Positions 61,945-64,000 of a DNA stretch of 64,000 nucleotides are shown here, in pieces. A model generated the notes under the pieces. That model ran no database searches, had not been told where the DNA came from, and saw only the letters and a list, made by a program, of their open reading frames with translations. The stretch comes from Nemophila menziesii (Eukaryota; Streptophyta; Magnoliopsida; Boraginales; Hydrophyllaceae): NCBI GenBank assembly GCA_029959085.1, contig JARWIR010000017.1, positions 25,544,144 through 25,608,143 on the forward strand. Direction: 5' to 3'. The translations under genes and the position numbers were made by a program. The number at the start of each line of letters is the position of its first letter. Within the stretch, counting starts at the first letter, position 1.

Positions 61945-62320
61945 CATTGTTTTTGTGAATACAAAAAGAGTTTTAATATATCTTCTTCTTTTTTCTCAGC
62001 CAGTTCGTCTTTAGAAGATATAAATCGTGATAAATTGCCGTTTGTATTTGATTTAGAGCTAGCAAAGATAAACACAATACAATAGAGTTTTATTTTTTCC
62101 AATAATATTAAGGCTTCCTTACAAGAGAATAAATTTAAACGACATAAAATAACTTGAACTAAATAAAAATATAAATGACTCCAGACATGTAATTAATCCT
62201 TATAACAACATAAAGCATGGCAAAGTATTGTGTTTTGCTCGTGAGAATGTTTCCAACTGGAATAGGTACCAGCAAGCTTCAACCAAACAACCTCTTCTTC
62301 CTGAAATTTCCATCTTTGAA
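61945..62320. other. 3' flank of the terpene synthase pseudogene
   Basis: This A/T-rich sequence is the former 3' untranslated region or flank of the terpene synthase. No frame or repeat is recognised. Confidence 0.5.
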
Positions 62321-62323
62321 TGA

Positions 62324-64000
62324 TTAATTACTTTGGCTTTCCAAGTGGAGAATAGTACTTATGGGATTAACGAGAAGTGATTTAATGTGTTGTTTCAAAA
62401 GCTTTTCTGGGTGTGTGTATCCATCTAAGTCGTTGGAGTAAGTAACCACTAGTATACGTGCTAAGTTGATAACACGAAGTAGGATATCAAAGGGCATGGA
62501 TGTTGGCTTGAGACACTCTTCATTCATATCTTTCCAAGCATTCTCGGCTATTTCATGAAATTTGTCAAAAGCATCTCATGTAGCATTCAATACCAGTGGC
62601 AATTTGTCCCCTTGATTTCTCTTCCTTCTTATCTCAAGATTCTTATATTAAAACTCAATCGTCTCTCATTTAGAATTTGTACCTCGAAAGTTGCCGTATC
62701 ATCAATAAGGCGGCACATTGTGGAGCAAGATAAAAGTGTTTTTGGATTCTCGGATTGCCAAGCAAACACCTCATTCGTTGCAGATTTCATGCCCATGTAA
62801 GATGCTGGGTATAACACATAATAAGTAGATGTATATAATGCATTACTCATGTACTCAGCAAAATTAGGAATATATCCTTCAAGAAACCACTTTGTCTCAG
62901 TATAATAACATCTAACAATTTGCTTTATCTGTATAAACATATTTATAATTTAACATTAGTAACCTAAGTTAATATAAACTTCGAGAAATCCATGAATTAG
63001 AAAACAAAAGTTGATCTCATACTGCTTCTTTTGTATAATTTACAGCGTAGGATCGTCCTTCTTCCCTTAACTCTTCATCAAGCTTTTCAAACAAATTCAA
63101 AAGCTCTTCGTAGAGAATTTATATGTAATCTGGAAGTTGATCGATTTCATCAATATTCCACCTAGAAAGAATAAAGAAAATCCTTCATAAAAATCAATCA
63201 GATAGACTAAATTTTTTCTTGCCGATCAGAAATGATCCCAATAACTAAATAAACTATTAAAACTAATACTATCTTTACCTTTGCACTGCATCATTAAAAA
63301 CTTGTAATTCTGGAAGTTTACCATAAGAATCATAAGTATCATCAAGAAAGCTCTCTTGCATATGAGAGCTTTGTAGTAAAATCCACCTTCTTATACCACC
63401 TGTATTGTGTAAGAATAGCATACATTAAAATGGATTTTTTGAATATGATTATTTCTTATAATAATCTTTTCTTGCGACAGAATGATATCATCAACAAGAC
63501 CTTGTATGCCCCCGAATTTTTTTTTTTGCCAATTATTTCTTTATAAGTCGATGAATTATGTAAAATTACAAAATAGGTTCCTTATATTATGCAAAATTGC
63601 ACTATAGGTCCATAAATTTTGTAATATAAAAATATAAGTCTTGTTATTATTATTTTTTTAATTAATTACTCTAAAATTCTTTATTTTATATAAAAAATAA
63701 CATATATTATATGTAAAAAAATTAAAAATCATATAATTAAAGTAATTTATAATTTAATATAATAAATTTTAAAAATTAAAAGGGACCAAATGAAGATTTT
63801 ACAAATATTTGGGGATTATTTATTTATAATTTTTTTTTTAAATGTTTAGTTATATTTTTTTTTAGAAAATTCATGGGGGGCCTCCACCCCCTCCACCCCC
63901 CTTGGCTCCGCCCCTTCTTGTACCTTGACAGATCAGAGAGTTCTTTTCTGTGTAGCATTTGAACCAAATTGAAATCTAGTTTAGCAAGCCTTAACAATAT
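62324..64000 (-). pseudogene. Terpene synthase pseudogene (TPS-a-like), 5' part outside the window
   Basis: Exons can be read on the minus strand. Exon 3 runs past the right edge and ends at 63924 (LAKLDFNLVQMLHRKELSDLSR). Exon 4 is 63279-63399, with WYKKVDFTTKLSYAR and then the metal-binding DDTYD. It is 121 bp, where about 219 is usual, so an internal deletion shifts the frame. Exon 5 (63023-63161) has the canonical 139 bp but an in-frame TAA at 63119-63121. Exon 6 starts at 62928 (CYYTETKWFLEGYIP, then CRLIDDTATFE) and is then broken by a 58-base segment at 62625-62682. The last part (WKDMNEECLKPTSMPF, then INLARI, ending at 62324) follows without the expected intron. Intron 3 (63400-63923) holds repeat DNA with a 'ggggcggagccaag' end. 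The gene is clearly inactive. Confidence 0.88.

Noticed and set aside
63403..63925. Transposon insertion with a 12-bp duplication (ggtacaagaagg / ggtataagaagg) in the terpene synthase
   Set aside because: The two borders fit a GT-AG intron at the position expected for TPS intron 3 (after SR, before W). The repeat DNA is more simply intronic.

Overview
The window is nuclear DNA of a flowering plant. It has AT-rich intergenic DNA, multi-exon genes with GT-AG introns, a plant group A MAP kinase, a plastid-targeted lysine-pathway enzyme, FAR1-type and terpene-synthase relics, and a dense load of plant transposons. The proteins point to a dicot. I cannot name the species from the sequence alone.

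Four genes look intact and recognisable. On the + strand are a Shewanella-like phosphatase of the SLP2 type (4547-6177), a MAP kinase of the MPK6/SIPK type (30849-32937) and the spliceosomal/decapping Sm-like protein LSM6 (51221-51678). On the - strand is plastid dihydrodipicolinate synthase (35274-36925), convergent with the MAP kinase. A fifth gene (13324-13862) encodes a 120-residue protein of unknown function that is probably plastid-targeted. Two gene relics are recognisable: a FAR1-RELATED SEQUENCE pseudogene (about 52960-54936, -) and a terpene synthase pseudogene that runs off the right edge (62324-64000, -).

Most of the rest is mobile DNA. There are fragments or copies of at least eight LINEs. 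One is full length (24089-30317, -), has a perfect 15-bp target-site duplication, and carries an ORF1 and ORF2 that overlap as ATGA; only one homopolymer frameshift breaks ORF2. It sits about 0.5 kb upstream of the MAP kinase and points away from it. A second, older LINE (37117-42910, -) ends just upstream of the dihydrodipicolinate synthase core promoter and carries a solo LTR in its endonuclease region.

DNA transposons and foldback DNA include a hAT element (10697-12072), a Stowaway-like MITE (14265-14521), a Mutator-like element with 9-bp duplications (44983-46634), a Mutator-like element with long terminal inverted repeats (47496-49097) containing a nested MITE, and a palindromic foldback element (49785-50508) just upstream of LSM6. 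LTR-retrotransposon remains include two homologous LTRs in opposite orientation (18050-21526), a tandemly duplicated Copia 3' end (43190-46815), and a Copia RNase H plus LTR wedged between two head-to-head LINE fragments (55447-61940).

The genes do not form a pathway. The layout is a handful of housekeeping and signalling genes separated by nested transposons, several of which lie within a few hundred bases of a promoter. I found no CRISPR array, rRNA, or convincing tRNA gene, and nothing that I would call a new gene system. The most unusual structures are the foldback/palindrome cluster before LSM6 and the nearly intact LINE before the MAP kinase.
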